A DNA stretch of 64,000 nt from Bacillus sp. (in: firmicutes) (GTDB lineage: Bacteria > Bacillota > Bacilli > Bacillales > Bacillaceae): assembly GCA_031180805.1 (NCBI GenBank), contig JAPSLL010000006.1, positions 89,572 through 153,571 of the forward strand, written 5' to 3'. Below the pieces are notes generated by a model. That model saw only the letters and a list, made by a program, of their open reading frames with translations, was not told where the DNA came from and made no database searches. Every line of letters begins with the position of its first letter. The first letter of the stretch is position 1. Position numbers and translations under genes: made by a program. Positions 35,319 to 44,424 of the stretch are shown here, one piece after another.

Positions 35319-36128
35319 TTACAGTTTTTCGATTTTAATATGTTTTTGAATTTCTTCCGCTGAAATATTTGCTAAACGATTTAAAAGCTCTATTTGAAAG
35401 CTACCTGGTCCTTCATTTGCTTTATTGCTTGCTGCTATTTCTGCTGCTATCCCATAGATTGAAAGTGCTGAAACAGATGCGAGTAAAACGTTCTTTTCTA
35501 CAGCAGAAAATGCGCCAATAATTGAGCTTAATAAACAACCTGATCCGGTTACTTTTGTTAAAATTGGATGACCGTTATGCACGACATAAGTTGTTTCACC
35601 ATCTGTTATGACATCATCTTTTCCAGTAATGATGACAGTCGTCTTAAGCATGTTTGCAGCCTTTTGTGCCAGCTCAACTGTATTGCCTTCTTCTTTCCCT
35701 GCATCAACACCTTTAATTGTCTGGTCCTCACCAATCACATTGGCGATCTCGGCCGAGTTACCTCTTAAAATTGAAATCGATAGCTCATTGATTATTTTCC
35801 TAGAGATTTCCGTACGGTATGGAGTCGCTCCTGCACCAACAGGGTCAAAAATGACAGGTACACCATGCTCATTTGCTGATTTTCCTGCTATGATCATTGC
35901 CTCAATTTCATCAGGAGTAAGTGTCCCAATATTTAATACAAGTGCACCCGAAATCTTAGCCATATCTGCAACCTCTTCTTTTGCATATGCCATCACTGGT
36001 GATGCTCCTAATGCTAAAAGACCATTTGCTGTGAAATTTGTTACAACAACATTCGTAATATTGTGAACAAGTGGGTTTTGTTGTTTTACTTTTTCTAACG
36101 TATTGATAATATGTAATGTTTCCATCAT
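35319..36128 (-). CDS. thiM: Hydroxyethylthiazole kinase
   Basis: This 269-aa enzyme phosphorylates 4-methyl-5-hydroxyethylthiazole in thiamine salvage. It has [23 protein letters not shown] at the start (partial), [28 protein letters not shown], and the active-site loop [16 protein letters not shown]. It is the first gene of thiMDE. ATG 36128 may be replaced by the next codon; both follow TAGGAGGACATG. A TPP riboswitch and its terminator lie 260-400 nt upstream. Confidence 0.95.
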   Translation of the reverse strand: MMETLHIINTLEKVKQQNPLVHNITNVVVTNFTANGLLALGASPVMAYAKEEVADMAKISGALVLNIGTLTPDEIEAMIIAGKSANEHGVPVIFDPVGAGATPYRTEISRKIINELSISILRGNSAEIANVIGEDQTIKGVDAGKEEGNTVELAQKAANMLKTTVIITGKDDVITDGETTYVVHNGHPILTKVTGSGCLLSSIIGAFSAVEKNVLLASVSALSIYGIAAEIAASNKANEGPGSFQIELLNRLANISAEEIQKHIKIEKL

Positions 36129-36388
36129 GTCCTCCTAAAAATCCTCCAGTTTCAAAGCTTGAATTACTGTCTAGCTGCTATCCTTGTTTCATCAACTACT
36201 GACGCCAATTAGTGACTTCAAACCTCATCTTGCATTATCGGTCGGGAAGAAAATCTCCTTATTTTTTAAATTTGCTTAGTAATCATTTCCTATACTTTTT
36301 CTTAAGTACCATGGCTTGCATTAGTTTGATAGACGAGACCTAAGAAACTACTAAATTACTCACCAGCAGAGAAAAAAACTATGTATAC

Positions 36389-36422
36389 AAAAAAGAGCAC
36401 CCTGCTGGTACGCAAAGTGCTC
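36389..36422 (-). terminator. Riboswitch expression-platform terminator
   Basis: GAGCAC (36395-36400) and GTGCTC (36417-36422) form a stem, and TTTTTT follows on the minus strand. It lies just behind the TPP aptamer, so TPP binding should favour this hairpin and stop transcription before thiM. Confidence 0.85.
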
Positions 36423-36437
36423 ATAGTTAACTAAACA

Positions 36438-36530
36438 CATTCCCTACGCTGGCATTATCCAACAGGTTATCACGGTCAGTAACGGAATAGTTACAATCTC
36501 AGCCGGTTTCCACCAGCACCCGAATCATAT
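36438..36530 (-). ncRNA. TPP riboswitch (THI element)
   Basis: On the minus strand the aptamer shows the conserved cores: GGGTGC near the 5' end, GGCTGAGA, then ACCTGTTGGATAATGCC and AGCGTAGGGAA. These match the TPP-binding THI-box consensus of pyrimidine- and pyrophosphate-binding helices. It controls thiMDE by terminating transcription when thiamine pyrophosphate is abundant. About 260 nt of leader without visible genes separate the terminator from thiM. Confidence 0.95.
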
Positions 36531-36667
36531 GAAATTGATTTTAGTTTACTTAATTAAATAAAAAAATACAAGCATAAAATCTTATAAAAACCTCCTAAAG
36601 TAGCTTGAGAGTTTAAAACATCCCGTATTTTAGAGCTTTTTAAAGGCTTTTACATTATATTTAACCA

Positions 36668-36701
36668 GTAAAACCCATTCCGAATTATCGTAGAATGGGT
36701 T
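36668..36701 (-). terminator. Rho-independent terminator
   Basis: AACCCATTC and GAATGGGTT are exact 9-base arms with a 12-base loop, followed by TTTTA on the minus strand. It ends the aldo/keto reductase gene before the riboswitch. Confidence 0.8.
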
Positions 36702-36721
36702 ATAACAATTAGATATATTTT

Positions 36722-37546
36722 TTAACGAACATGCAATTCGTTAGGATGTGCCCCTTTACGACGATTGCGATTCAATTGATTGATTTGCTCCATTTGTTCA
36801 CTCGATAACTCGAAATCAAATACTTGAAAATTCTCTTCGATTCGTGATGGAGTAACAGACTTAGGGATAACGATCGTGTTGTTTTGCAAGTGCCAACGCA
36901 ACACAACTTGAGCTGGTGATTTACTATATGACTTAGCGATGTTTTGAATCACTTCATCCTGCAACACTTCACCACCCTGGTCAAGCGGACTCCATGCTTC
37001 AACAAAGATATTATGTTTTACACAAAATTCCTTTAGCTCATTTTGAGCAAGGTATGGATGACATTCAACCTGATTTAATACAGGTACAACTTCACATTCA
37101 TTTAGAATCCGCTCTAAATGCTCGATTTCAAAGTTACATACACCAATTGCTTTAACACGTCCATCATGATAAAGCTTTTCTAACGCCTTATATGTTTCAA
37201 CATATTGGTCAAATTTAGGTGTTGGCCAGTGTATCAAGTATAAATCGACATAATCAAGTCCTAGTCTTTCTAAGCTTTCATCAAATGCTCGTAATGTGTT
37301 TTCATAGCCTTGATCCGAGTTCCAAACCTTTGTTGTAATAAACAACTCTTCACGAGGAACCGAGGATTGCGCAATCGCCTTTCCAACACCTTTTTCATTT
37401 TTATAAATCATTGCTGTATCAATGGAGCGGTAACCGACTTCCAATGCTTTTGCAACTGCCGCTGTTGCTTCCTCATCTCCTACTTGCCAAACTCCAAATC
37501 CAAGCTGTGGCATTTTTAAACCGTTATTAAGTGTGACAAAATTCAT
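36722..37546 (-). CDS. Aldo/keto reductase (YvgN/2,5-diketogluconate reductase type)
   Basis: This 274-aa NADPH reductase has the AKR5-like landmarks: NNGLKMPQLGFGVWQV, YRSIDTAMIYKNEKGVGKA with the D and Y of the catalytic tetrad, FITTKVWNSDQGY (Lys), LYLIHWPTP (His) and VIPKSVTPSRIEEN (cofactor phosphate). It resembles Bacillus subtilis YvgN, which reduces glyoxal and methylglyoxal; substrate is inferred. ATG 37546 is preferred because AAGGAGATAC precedes it. The Bcr/CflA exporter gene lies 74 nt upstream and may share the transcript. Confidence 0.92.
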   Translation of the reverse strand: MNFVTLNNGLKMPQLGFGVWQVGDEEATAAVAKALEVGYRSIDTAMIYKNEKGVGKAIAQSSVPREELFITTKVWNSDQGYENTLRAFDESLERLGLDYVDLYLIHWPTPKFDQYVETYKALEKLYHDGRVKAIGVCNFEIEHLERILNECEVVPVLNQVECHPYLAQNELKEFCVKHNIFVEAWSPLDQGGEVLQDEVIQNIAKSYSKSPAQVVLRWHLQNNTIVIPKSVTPSRIEENFQVFDFELSSEQMEQINQLNRNRRKGAHPNELHVR

Positions 37547-37594
37547 TTTATGTATCTCCTTTTTCAAGTATTTTTTACAATCCTTAAAGGAAAT

Positions 37595-37610
37595 TAACCT
37601 CTAAAGGTTA
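37595..37610. terminator. Short hairpin between the exporter and reductase genes
   Basis: TAACCT, loop CTAA and AGGTTA form a perfect six-base stem directly after the exporter stop codon. No clear T-run follows, so it may be an attenuator or processing site. Confidence 0.3.
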
Positions 37611-37620
37611 GTTTACCGCT

Positions 37621-38832
37621 TTATTTAGTAGCTTGAACGTTTAATGAAGCTTTTCGCACAAATCCATAATAGGATAAAAAGGCCAAAAAGCTTGCTGAAA
37701 ATATTATAATACCCATAGGAATCGCTGAATATTCCCCTGCTACACCTACCAATGGAGCAGTTAATGAGCCAAGTAAAAATGGCAATAAACCTAACAGTGC
37801 AGATGCACTACCAGCAATATGCCCCTGTGTCTCCATTGCTAGTGAAAAAGAAGTAGTTGAAATGATTCCGATGGATGAGACAAAAAAGAAAATCGGAATC
37901 GCAACAACAATTAACGGTGCCTTCATCAATAGCGCAATTAGTAAAGCAGCACTTGCTATGTTAGAAATCATTAATCCAATCTTTAAGAAGGTCTTCTCAG
38001 GTATTATATCTGTTAAGCGGCCAACTAATTGTGTTCCAATAATTAGAGCGAATCCATTTATTCCAAATAAGAGACTAAATACTTGAGGTGTTACCCCATA
38101 AATATTTTGATAAACAAAAGGAATTCCTGATACATAGGCGAAGATACCTGCAATGATAAAACCTTGAGTAAGGGCATATCCTGCGAACTTACGATCCTTT
38201 AATAAAGATCCAAAGTTCTTAAATGTTTGCGAAATATTACTTTGGACACGTTTATGTTCAGGAAGTGTTTCCTCAAGTTTTAAGGTTACGAGTATAACGA
38301 GTAAGATTCCAATACAAGCCAATACAAGAAACACTCCAGACCAGTTTGTAAATGCAAGGACACCCCCCCCAGCAATCGGTGCAACAATCGGTCCAAGATT
38401 ACCAACTAGCATTAATAATGCAAAAAATTTCGTCAATTCTCTCCCACTATAAACGTCTCGGACAATGGCCCGCGAAATGACGAGTCCACCTGCTGCCGAA
38501 AATCCTTGGATAAAGCGAGCAGCAATAAATATTGAAATCGATGGAGCAAATGCACAAATGACAGAAGTAACTAAATACAAAATAAGGAATATTTGCAATG
38601 GCTTCCGACGACCTTGTACATCACTCATCGGCCCTATAATCAATTGTCCTAAACCTAATCCTAAAAGACACGACGTTAAGCTTATTTGTACTAAAGAAGC
38701 TGTTGTCCCATACTCCTTAACAATCGTGGGGAAAGAAGGTAAATACATATCAATTGTAAAGGGGCCTAATAGAGCAAGTGAACCTAGGAGCAATGCAAGC
38801 TGCAAACGTCTCCTGCCTGTTATTTCATTCAT
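37621..38832 (-). CDS. Bcr/CflA family multidrug efflux MFS transporter
   Basis: This 403-aa, 12-helix drug:H+ antiporter shows the DHA1 hallmarks of the Bcr/CflA subfamily: GPFTIDMYLPSFPTIVKEYG at helix 1 (in part), QLIIGPMSDVQGRRKPLQIF in loop 2-3, and the motif C-like helix 5. The family exports bicyclomycin, sulfonamides, or cysteine-like metabolites in other bacteria. It starts at ATG 38832 with GGTAGGAAAAAG upstream. It may share a transcript with the aldo/keto reductase downstream. Confidence 0.9.
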   Translation of the reverse strand: MNEITGRRRLQLALLLGSLALLGPFTIDMYLPSFPTIVKEYGTTASLVQISLTSCLLGLGLGQLIIGPMSDVQGRRKPLQIFLILYLVTSVICAFAPSISIFIAARFIQGFSAAGGLVISRAIVRDVYSGRELTKFFALLMLVGNLGPIVAPIAGGGVLAFTNWSGVFLVLACIGILLVILVTLKLEETLPEHKRVQSNISQTFKNFGSLLKDRKFAGYALTQGFIIAGIFAYVSGIPFVYQNIYGVTPQVFSLLFGINGFALIIGTQLVGRLTDIIPEKTFLKIGLMISNIASAALLIALLMKAPLIVVAIPIFFFVSSIGIISTTSFSLAMETQGHIAGSASALLGLLPFLLGSLTAPLVGVAGEYSAIPMGIIIFSASFLAFLSYYGFVRKASLNVQATK

Positions 38833-39267
38833 CTTTTTCCTACCTTTCTAGTAAACTTACTATAATAAATTTTATGTATAGCCATAAATTCAAGTAATCA
38901 AGAACAACTAAATTGCTCAATAGTGTTCTTATGCTTTATTTAGATTTCAGGAAATACTAGGGTAAATTGTCTAAGGTTTTCTAGCATTCCTTTCCAAACA
39001 CATGGAAACAATTAGTTTTTAATAAGCTTGCTAAAGGTTCTTGATGAAATATATTGGATGTCCCCTGTTACTGATTCGGTAACACAACCCACAATAACGA
39101 TTGTATTCTTTCTCATATTAACTAGGCAACAATTTTGACTCGAATCGGATTTATTATACGAGGAAACTCTTTATTTCTATTCATAATCATTGTATTTATT
39201 CGTAAATGATTATCCATACTATCTTTGGATGAATTATGAAATTATGACTATTAGGAGGAAGGCAATT
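38833..39267. promoter_or_regulatory. Divergent region with an operator-like inverted repeat
   Basis: ATAATCATT (39183-39191) and AATGATTAT (39205-39213) are exact inverted repeats 13 nt apart, ending 55 nt before the DJ-1/PfpI start. Each arm equals about half of a Fur/PerR-type box, so metal or peroxide control is possible; this is inference. A smaller GTTAC-n7-GTAAC repeat lies near 39068-39084. AGGAGGAAGG serves the start at 39268. No gene is supported in this stretch. Confidence 0.45.
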
Positions 39268-39933
39268 ATGGGTAATCAAAAAAATATACTGTTTGTCGTC
39301 ACTAACCATACGAAGGTAACGGATGATCATAAAACAGGTCTTTGGTTAGAAGAGTTTGCAGCTCCTTATTTAGTTTTTAAAGAAAAAGGATATAACGTTA
39401 AGGTGACGAGTATTGAAGGCGGTGAAGTACCTCTTGACCCAAATAGTATTGAAGACAAACCAGAGTGGAAAGAGGCGGAAAATGAATTGAAGAATACCTC
39501 TATATTAAGCAAGGATGATGCAGGGCAATTTGATGCCATTTTCCTTCCAGGTGGTCATGGCACAATGTTTGATTTCCCTGAGAACGAAACATTGCTTTCC
39601 ATTTTACAGCAATTTGCTGAGGAAGAAAAAGTAATTGGTTCTGTTTGCCACGGTCCAGCTGGCCTTGTAAATGTTACATATAAAGACGGTACCCCTTTTG
39701 TAAAAGGAAAAACGCTCACTGCTTTTACAGATGAGGAAGAAGTTGAAATGCAATTAGACATGCATATGCCCTTTCTGCTAGAGACAAAGCTACGTGAAAA
39801 AGGAGCAAATTTTGTTCGAGGTGAAAAATGGACAGACTTTTCCGTCCGTGACGGACTGTTAGTAACTGGACAAAATCCGCAATCAAGTCATAGTGCTGCA
39901 CTTAAAGTCGTTGAAGCTTTAGAAACAGTTTAA
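39268..39933 (+). CDS. DJ-1/PfpI (type 1 glutamine amidotransferase-like) protein
   Basis: This 221-aa protein has the Hsp31-like DJ-1/PfpI fold. It has the nucleophile elbow GSVCHGPAGLVN with its Cys (about residue 130), an N-terminal acidic LWLEEFAAPYLVF with the Glu that activates that Cys, and GGHGTMFDFPEN. Relatives are chaperones and glyoxalase III-type enzymes that detoxify methylglyoxal. ATG 39268 lies behind AGGAGGAAGG; the longer frame has no site. A tautomerase gene follows 22 nt downstream, likely in the same operon. Confidence 0.9.
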   Translation: MGNQKNILFVVTNHTKVTDDHKTGLWLEEFAAPYLVFKEKGYNVKVTSIEGGEVPLDPNSIEDKPEWKEAENELKNTSILSKDDAGQFDAIFLPGGHGTMFDFPENETLLSILQQFAEEEKVIGSVCHGPAGLVNVTYKDGTPFVKGKTLTAFTDEEEVEMQLDMHMPFLLETKLREKGANFVRGEKWTDFSVRDGLLVTGQNPQSSHSAALKVVEALETV

Positions 39934-39955
39934 TTTATTTGGAGGTTCTTGACCT

Positions 39956-40150
39956 ATGCCCTTTATTACAATAAAGGTACTTGAAGGAAAAACGGTTGAG
40001 CAAAAACGGGGCCTTGTGCAAAAAATGAGCAAGGTTGTTGCCGAAACATTTGATGTTGAACAGGATAAAATCTATATTTTCTTTGAAGATTTAAAAAAAG
40101 AGGATTATGGCAAGCACGGAGACCTATCACTTTTTTTGGAAAATTCCTAA
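39956..40150 (+). CDS. 4-oxalocrotonate tautomerase family protein
   Basis: This 64-aa protein starts M-P-F-I-T-I-K-V, giving the N-terminal Pro that acts as the catalytic base in the family after removal of Met. It keeps the basic KR pair at about 18 and ends with an aromatic IFFEDL block. Members form hexamers and tautomerise keto/enol compounds; the substrate here is unknown. A GGAGG site precedes it. It follows the DJ-1/PfpI gene closely. Confidence 0.9.
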   Translation: MPFITIKVLEGKTVEQKRGLVQKMSKVVAETFDVEQDKIYIFFEDLKKEDYGKHGDLSLFLENS

Positions 40151-40277
40151 TACACCTAAGCTAGTAAAGCAGATAAAGAATTACCATTGGTTTATCTTTA
40201 CCTGCTTCTTACAATCGTAATTAAATTAGGAAATAAAAATGAACATTTAGCTTTACGCTGGAAATTTATTAGTTCCT

Positions 40278-42083
40278 TTACAATCTTTCATTTGTTAAGC
40301 TAATAAACTCTTCTGCATCCTTTTCTATTAGCTGGACACCAGCCTCCCAAAAGTCCGGTTTTGTAATATCAACACCTAAATGCTTCATCGCTAAATCTTC
40401 AACCTTCATTGAGCCTGTATCACGCAGTAAAGCAATATACTTATCCTCAAAGCCTTCTGGATTTTTTAAGTATTCACTGTATACACCTAGACTGAATAAA
40501 TAGCCAAATGTATAAGGGAAATTATAAAATGGAACATCATCAATAAAGAAGTGAAGCTTGCTGCACCAGAAATGTGGGTGGTAGCTTGATAAACTATCAC
40601 CATATGCTTCTTTTTGCGCATTAACCATCAATTCATTGATTCGTTGCTCAGAAACGATTCCTTTTGAACGTTCTTCATAAAACGCTTTTTCGAAAAGAAA
40701 GCGAGCATGAATATTTAAAAACATCGCCGTTGCGTTTTCTAATTTCGTATTTAGTAACGTGATTTTTTCTTCTGTCGTTTTTGCCTTTGCAATCGTTGCA
40801 TTGCTAATAATTGTCTCAGCAAAGGTACTTGCCGTTTCCGCAACATTCATTGCATAATTTCGATTTAACGATGGTAAATCTCTCATCACATAGCTATGGA
40901 ATGCATGGCCTAATTCATGAGCTAATGTGCTAGTATCATTAGATGATCCTGTAAATGTCATGAAAATCCGTGATTCCTCTGATTCAGGAAGCTCCTCACA
41001 ATAGCCGCCAGGTCGTTTATTTGGACGATCCTCCGCTTCAACCCAGCGATTTTCCAATGCATGCTTCGCAAAGCTCGCAAGCTTCGGTCCAAAGCTAGCG
41101 AAGTTTTCAATCACAAAATCACATGCTTCATCATACGTATACCGTGGTGGTTTCACATCACCAAAGGCTACAGGGGCATCAACATCCTGCCAGCCTAATT
41201 TATCCATCCCTAAAATCGTAGCTTTTTGCTTCAATAAATCAATAAACGACTGTTTATGTTTTGACACCGCTTGCCACATCGCATCGAGAGTTTCTTCAGA
41301 CATTCGGTTATATTCCAATGGCTCCTCTAAGAAGTTTTCCCGGCCATGAGCCTTTTGCAATGTGAGACGATAGCCATCTAAATGATTTAACGTATCAGCA
41401 AAAATTGGCGCATATTTTGTCCAGGCTACCTCCCAATTGTCAAACAGCTGCTTTCTCACTTCTGGGTCTGGGTCAGCGTACATGCGATTCATTGCTTGCC
41501 CAACTGAATATTCCGTTGTGTTTCCCTCTTTATCGGTAAACGGAATAGTCATTATCGAAACGGTTGTATCATACAACTGACTCCATGCAGCTAAGCCATC
41601 CTTATTTAAATTAGTGATTAGCTTTTCTTCTTCCTCTGATAATAAACGTTTCCCGTTATCACGAACTTCGTTTAATGCGAAAGCCACTTCCTTTAATTGC
41701 TCATCCTCTAACAGTGTTTGCCATGCCTCATCCGAAATAGATACGAGCTTCTTTGTGAAAATCGTTGAATAGGTTTCAACCTCACCTAATAAATCAATAA
41801 TTTGTCCCATGACAACATTTGCGTGCTCATCATTTGTATAGGCATCATGCCACATTTGGACAAATGTTCTAGCTTGACCTAACCCCTTTTCAACGCTTTC
41901 TTCTTTATGTAAGATTTTTTTCAGTGGCTCTGGTGACTTATTTTCAGCAACATTCCACGATAAAATAAGTGTTTGGTACTCTTTTATTTCTTCTTTAATA
42001 TTATGAAATTTTTCTTGCAGCTCCTGCGATTTGGTACCACCCGGAAAAATCGCATCTAAGTCCCATGTATCTGCATACTTCAA
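40278..42083 (-). CDS. pepF: Oligoendopeptidase F, M3 family
   Basis: This 601-aa cytoplasmic zinc metallopeptidase cleaves short peptides of roughly 7-17 residues. The zinc motif HELGH (His389, Glu390, His393) sits in DTSTLAHELGHAFHSYVM with the downstream ligand Glu in NVAETASTFAE. The M3 lengths and N-terminal helical domain agree with PepF (about 600 aa). A TTG at 42083 is the best start because AAAAGGAG lies 8 nt upstream and overlaps the alternative GTG. It stands alone, convergent with the tautomerase gene. Confidence 0.94.
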   Translation of the reverse strand: MKYADTWDLDAIFPGGTKSQELQEKFHNIKEEIKEYQTLILSWNVAENKSPEPLKKILHKEESVEKGLGQARTFVQMWHDAYTNDEHANVVMGQIIDLLGEVETYSTIFTKKLVSISDEAWQTLLEDEQLKEVAFALNEVRDNGKRLLSEEEEKLITNLNKDGLAAWSQLYDTTVSIMTIPFTDKEGNTTEYSVGQAMNRMYADPDPEVRKQLFDNWEVAWTKYAPIFADTLNHLDGYRLTLQKAHGRENFLEEPLEYNRMSEETLDAMWQAVSKHKQSFIDLLKQKATILGMDKLGWQDVDAPVAFGDVKPPRYTYDEACDFVIENFASFGPKLASFAKHALENRWVEAEDRPNKRPGGYCEELPESEESRIFMTFTGSSNDTSTLAHELGHAFHSYVMRDLPSLNRNYAMNVAETASTFAETIISNATIAKAKTTEEKITLLNTKLENATAMFLNIHARFLFEKAFYEERSKGIVSEQRINELMVNAQKEAYGDSLSSYHPHFWCSKLHFFIDDVPFYNFPYTFGYLFSLGVYSEYLKNPEGFEDKYIALLRDTGSMKVEDLAMKHLGVDITKPDFWEAGVQLIEKDAEEFISLTNERL

Positions 42084-42432
42084 TTGAATCACTCCTTTTC
42101 TACTACCATTTTAACCCTTTATTTTACGAAGGCAAATAATAAAGTATGACAAAGAAGAAAACCTCCCTATAAAACTTCTACTTCCAATTAATTTTCTGCA
42201 AACACTTACATATTGTTGCTTCGAGCTTTCCTTCAAGCCTTTTTTATCAGTTTTAGTTTTGAAGTTTCCGTTTAAATATTATCTTTAGACAATTACTTTA
42301 AACAATGGAACAAAATATAACATAACTAAAATGAACTCCACACGATTTGTGATTCTTTTTTTAATATTCTTCTTTTATAAATTAGAAAAATATCATTTTT
42401 TATACAACATGCCTAATAAAAAAACCGTTTTT

Positions 42433-42491
42433 TGTCAGTTTATACAATGACAGTTATCAGAATATTTATTATTATGTAAACATTAGATACA
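42433..42491 (+). promoter_or_regulatory. Operator-like repeats upstream of the urate operon
   Basis: Two inverted repeats precede the permease gene. TGTCA (42433-42437) pairs with TGACA (42448-42452), and TGTA/TACA ends frame a 17-base element at 42475-42491. The latter has the TGT-n11-ACA ends of GlnR/TnrA sites but the centre fits poorly. Nitrogen control would suit a purine catabolic operon; the match is weak. TAAGGAGG at 42521-42528 is the ribosome binding site. Confidence 0.35.
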
Positions 42492-42534
42492 TTATACGTT
42501 AGAATTTCTAACATCAAAAATAAGGAGGTTCATT

Positions 42535-43863
42535 ATGACTAAAAAAATTGGAAAACCAGAAATTTTTTCTTTAGGCTTACAGCATGTACTCGCGATGTAT
42601 GCCGGTGCAATTTTAGTTCCGCTTGTTGTAGGAGGCGCCCTGCAATTCACCCCTCAGCAAATCGCCTTTCTTGTCTCAATTGATTTACTGACATGTGGAA
42701 TAGCTACAATCCTACAATCGATGAAAGGGAAATATATCGGACTCGGACTTCCTGTCGTATTAGGAACTTCGTTTGTCGCGGTTTCCCCGATGATTATGAT
42801 CGGATCGAATTATGGAATCTCTGCGATTTACGGTTCAATTATAGCTGCAGGAATTTTCATTATCGTTTTTTCAAGCTTGTTCGGTAAATTAATTAAGCTT
42901 TTTCCACCAGTTGTAACAGGAACAGTTGTTGTCATTATCGGATTATCGCTCATTCCAACCGGAATAAAAAACATGGGTGGCGGTGCTTCAAGTTCTGACT
43001 TTGGTTCAGCAGAAAACCTCATCCTCTCATTTGGAGTTTTAGCAGTCATTTTAGTGATGAATCGGTTTTTAAAAGGGTTCCTTCGTGCCATTTCTGTTCT
43101 GACAGGGATTATTGTTGGAACAATTGCCGCAGCTTTTATGGGGAAAATAGATACCGAGGCTGTAGCGGATGCAAATTGGTTTCATATTCCAACACCTTTT
43201 CATTTCAGCACTCCTTCCTTTGACATCGTCCCAATCTTAACGATGATTTTAGTTGGAATCGTCATTCTCGTCGAATCAACAGGAGCCTTTCTTGCACTTG
43301 CGAAAATGACTGACAGGGAATTAAACGAAAAAGAAATTACCCGCGGGTATAGAACGGAAGGAATCGCATTTACTCTAGGGGGAATTTTTAACGCCTTCCC
43401 ATACAGTACATTCGCACAAAATGTTGGGCTCGTTCAATTATCAGGAATCAAAACAAGGTCTGTCACGATCGCTGCTGGCTTTATCTTAATTGGATTAGGG
43501 TTAGTACCGAAAATCGCAGCATTAGCAACCTTAATCCCAACTGCGGTTTTAGGTGGAGCAACAGTTATTATGTTTGGAATGGTTGTCTCATCTGGAATTA
43601 AGATGCTAAACGGCGTTGATTTTACAGATAACAACAATCTATTGATTATTGCTTGCTCGATTTCATTAGGTCTTGGTGCAACGGTTGTACCAGAGCTTTT
43701 CGCCGGCTTACCAGATACCCTTCGAATTATTGTTAGTGATGGGATTATTACAGGAAGCCTAACTGCCATTATCTTAAATATGATTTTTAATATGCGTCCA
43801 AAGCGTTCTATACAAGTGATACCTGATGCGACGTTAGAGCCGAAAGTAAAAAATTTATCGTAA
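42535..43863 (+). CDS. NCS2 purine permease (PucJ/PucK-type urate/xanthine:H+ symporter)
   Basis: This 442-aa membrane protein has the 14-helix NCS2 layout with LGLQHVLAMYAGAILVPLVVG at helix 1 (in part), the QSMKGKYIGLGLPVVLGTSF substrate region and the motif ESTGAFLALAKMTDR at helix 8-9, with TRGYRTEGI, then NAFPYSTFAQNVGLV at helix 10. These place it with the bacterial urate/xanthine permeases. It is first in the operon permease-uraD-flavoprotein-uraH, so urate is the likely substrate. ATG 42535 follows AAGGAGG. Confidence 0.9.
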   Translation: MTKKIGKPEIFSLGLQHVLAMYAGAILVPLVVGGALQFTPQQIAFLVSIDLLTCGIATILQSMKGKYIGLGLPVVLGTSFVAVSPMIMIGSNYGISAIYGSIIAAGIFIIVFSSLFGKLIKLFPPVVTGTVVVIIGLSLIPTGIKNMGGGASSSDFGSAENLILSFGVLAVILVMNRFLKGFLRAISVLTGIIVGTIAAAFMGKIDTEAVADANWFHIPTPFHFSTPSFDIVPILTMILVGIVILVESTGAFLALAKMTDRELNEKEITRGYRTEGIAFTLGGIFNAFPYSTFAQNVGLVQLSGIKTRSVTIAAGFILIGLGLVPKIAALATLIPTAVLGGATVIMFGMVVSSGIKMLNGVDFTDNNNLLIIACSISLGLGATVVPELFAGLPDTLRIIVSDGIITGSLTAIILNMIFNMRPKRSIQVIPDATLEPKVKNLS

Positions 43864-43878
43864 ATGGAGTTTGATGAC

Positions 43879-44391
43879 ATGTATACAATCGAAACATTAA
43901 ATAGCTCTTCCTCTAAGCAATTCATCGAAATTGTCGGAGGGATATTCGAACATTCACCATGGATTGCCGAAAAAGCTGAAATATCAAAACCATTCACCTC
44001 CATCGAGCAGCTATTTCAGAAAATGGTTAGTATTGTCGAAAATTCATCACCAGAACAAAAGCTTAAGCTCATAAATGCCCATCCTAATTTAGGAGAAAGA
44101 GTAGCAATGACGACAGATTCAATCAACGAACAAAAAGGTGCAGGATTACAGGATCTAACTCCTGAAGAATACGGCAACTTTATCAATTTAAATAAAAGGT
44201 ACATGGATAAGTTTGGCTTCCCCTTCATCATTGCAGTTCGCGGTAAAAATAAGGAGCAAATATACGATGCAATGAAAGCGAGAATCGGTCACGAAATCGA
44301 TTATGAGTTTCAAACCGCATTAAAGGAAATTTACAAAATTGCCAAGTTTCGTTTAAGAGAAAAAATAATCACAACTGCTGCTACTGAGTAA
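43879..44391 (+). CDS. uraD: OHCU decarboxylase
   Basis: This 170-aa enzyme converts OHCU to S-allantoin, the last step of urate oxidation. It has the catalytic AHPNLGERV His (H68), the N-terminal FEHSPWIA, and the C-terminal H-E-I-D-Y-E block. In Bacillus subtilis it is fused to uricase as PucL; here it is a separate protein, so the uricase half is missing. I used ATG 43879, with GGAG at 43866-43869, over the ATG at 43864 that has no site. The stop lies 28 nt before the flavoprotein site. Confidence 0.92.
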   Translation: MYTIETLNSSSSKQFIEIVGGIFEHSPWIAEKAEISKPFTSIEQLFQKMVSIVENSSPEQKLKLINAHPNLGERVAMTTDSINEQKGAGLQDLTPEEYGNFINLNKRYMDKFGFPFIIAVRGKNKEQIYDAMKARIGHEIDYEFQTALKEIYKIAKFRLREKIITTAATE

Positions 44392-44424
44392 CATTTAAAG
44401 AATTTTTGAAATGAAAGGATGAAA

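Noticed and set aside
35608..36066. 152-codon plus-strand frame
   Set aside because: It is the antisense shadow of thiM.
43434..44003. 189-codon minus-strand frame
   Set aside because: It is antisense to the permease and uraD genes; both are clear on the plus strand.
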